Shown piece by piece: positions 8,334 to 9,146 of a stretch of DNA of 9,146 nt. The position numbers and the translations under genes were made by a program. The stretch spans positions 1 through 9,146 of the forward strand of contig CAIVEA010000839.1 of NCBI GenBank assembly GCA_903904765.1. The letters are read 5' to 3'. The first letter of the stretch is position 1. The number at the start of each line of letters is the position of its first letter. Source of the stretch: an uncultured Chloroflexota bacterium. GTDB taxonomy: Bacteria > Chloroflexota > Anaerolineae > Aggregatilineales > Phototrophicaceae. The notes beneath the pieces are model-generated. The model was given only the letters and a program-made list of their open reading frames with translations. It was not told where the DNA came from and ran no database searches.

Positions 8334-9146
8334 CTACCCGCCCAGAATCTTCATCACCGAGTCATTAATGACGGGCAGAATCCAGTTGGGTATGATGCCC
8401 GTGACCAGCATAAGCACGAGGAGGGGCGCAATCGCCACCACTTCCCGCACTTCGATCTCAAGGTTGTAATCTTTCCAGTGCATATTGAACGGCCCGTGCA
8501 GCACCGCACGGATGCCCTTCAGAATGTAACCGCCCGTGAACAGTAGACCGAGCATTGCGACAATCGTCAGGCCGGTATATACGCCCCACGCGCCGCGCAC
8601 CACAAGGAACTCGCTCACAAACCCGTTCAAACCGGGCAGACCGAGGCTGGCCATGCTGGTGAAGATGAAGATCGCGCCGTAGATGGGCGCTTTCACCCAG
8701 AAGCCGCCATACTGCGTCATGTCGCGGGTGTGAGTCTTGTGATAGATGCCGCCGGCCAGCAAGAACATGGCCGCCGAACTCAACCCGTGATTGAACATTT
8801 GCAACACCGCGCCGTTTGTAGCGAAGATCGCGCTCTGCATGTGTTCGGTGCTGGCGTTCGCCCAGTTCTGCGCGTAAGCCAATGCCGCCACCGCGATACC
8901 CATCGCCACGAAGCCCATGTGGTTCACCGAACTATACGCCACGAGCCGTTTGATGTCGTTCTGCCCGAAGGCTGCAAACGCGCCGAGGACGATGCTCAAC
9001 ATGGCGAGGAAAGCCAGAATGCCCGCCCAGTTGGTTTGAACAAGGCCGAGGACATTGATCGGTGCAATCCACACATCCGGGAACAGGGGGATGACCAAGC
9101 GCAGGAAACCGTAAGCGCCCAGCTTGAGCATCACACCCGCCAACAA
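8334..9146 (-). CDS. nuoM: NADH-quinone oxidoreductase subunit M, first of a tandem pair (5' end beyond window)
   Basis: This is the C-terminal 270 residues of a NuoM-type complex I subunit whose N-terminal half lies past the right edge. The visible part begins in TM8 with L-A-G-V-M-L-K8-L-G-A-Y. It continues with D-I-K-R-L-V-A-Y-S-S-V-N-H76-M-G-F, M-F-N-H120-G-L-S, H-T-R-D-M and N-G-F-V-S-E179-F, all matching canonical NuoM closely. The TM5 Glu and TM7 Lys fall outside the window and cannot be checked. It is clearly a paralogue of the downstream nuoM rather than a copy of it: the two differ throughout, including the segment between the two histidines. The stop is TAG at 8334-8336. The codon at the edge reads leucine (TTG) and is probably internal. 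Confidence 0.94.
   Translation of the reverse strand: MLAGVMLKLGAYGFLRLVIPLFPDVWIAPINVLGLVQTNWAGILAFLAMLSIVLGAFAAFGQNDIKRLVAYSSVNHMGFVAMGIAVAALAYAQNWANASTEHMQSAIFATNGAVLQMFNHGLSSAAMFLLAGGIYHKTHTRDMTQYGGFWVKAPIYGAIFIFTSMASLGLPGLNGFVSEFLVVRGAWGVYTGLTIVAMLGLLFTGGYILKGIRAVLHGPFNMHWKDYNLEIEVREVVAIAPLLVLMLVTGIIPNWILPVINDSVMKILGG

Noticed and set aside
7596..8546. 316-codon open frame on the plus strand across the nuoM-nuoM junction
   Set aside because: It is antisense to two conserved membrane proteins. Its His/Gln-rich composition mirrors hydrophobic codons on the other strand.

Overview
This window looks like ordinary chromosome from a GC-rich bacterium, most likely a member of the Chloroflexota (possibly Anaerolineae or a relative). 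That placement is inferred from three things: two NuoM-type genes in tandem before nuoN, the variant motifs of the MurE ligase, and the unusual F0 subunits. No marker gene here proves it. I see no mobile element, CRISPR array, tRNA or rRNA.

Layout from left to right. (1) Bases 2-547, plus strand: the C-terminal ATPase half of a sensor histidine kinase that runs off the left edge. (2) Bases 540-2090, minus strand: a MurE-type UDP-MurNAc-tripeptide ligase, convergent with the kinase and overlapping it by 8 bp. (3) Bases 2146-4954, minus strand: a compact membrane-sector ATP synthase operon, atpI/atpZ-like, atpB (a), atpE (c), atpF (b). It has a sigma70-like promoter at the right end and a strong intrinsic terminator straight after atpF, so the F1 genes (alpha, beta, gamma, epsilon) are not in this transcript. 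(4) Bases 4991-9146, minus strand: the distal end of a complex I (nuo) operon. It contains the 3' part of one nuoM, a complete second nuoM and nuoN, and is closed by a GC-rich hairpin.

Together the two operons encode a respiratory proton pump (complex I) and the proton-conducting half of the ATP synthase that would use its gradient. The c subunit lacks the Na+-type ligands, so both machines are expected to be H+-coupled.

The points most worth a second look lie within these familiar machines. AtpF is a b subunit with a signal-like N-terminus and the C-terminal domain of subunit delta fused to its end, without delta's N-terminal helical domain. The complete NuoM has leucine where antiporter-like subunits carry the TM7 lysine. 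The a subunit has a long extra loop with two cysteines. The atpI-atpB gap holds a possible 15-codon leader ORF that overlaps the atpB start. I found no sign of a wholly undescribed system.
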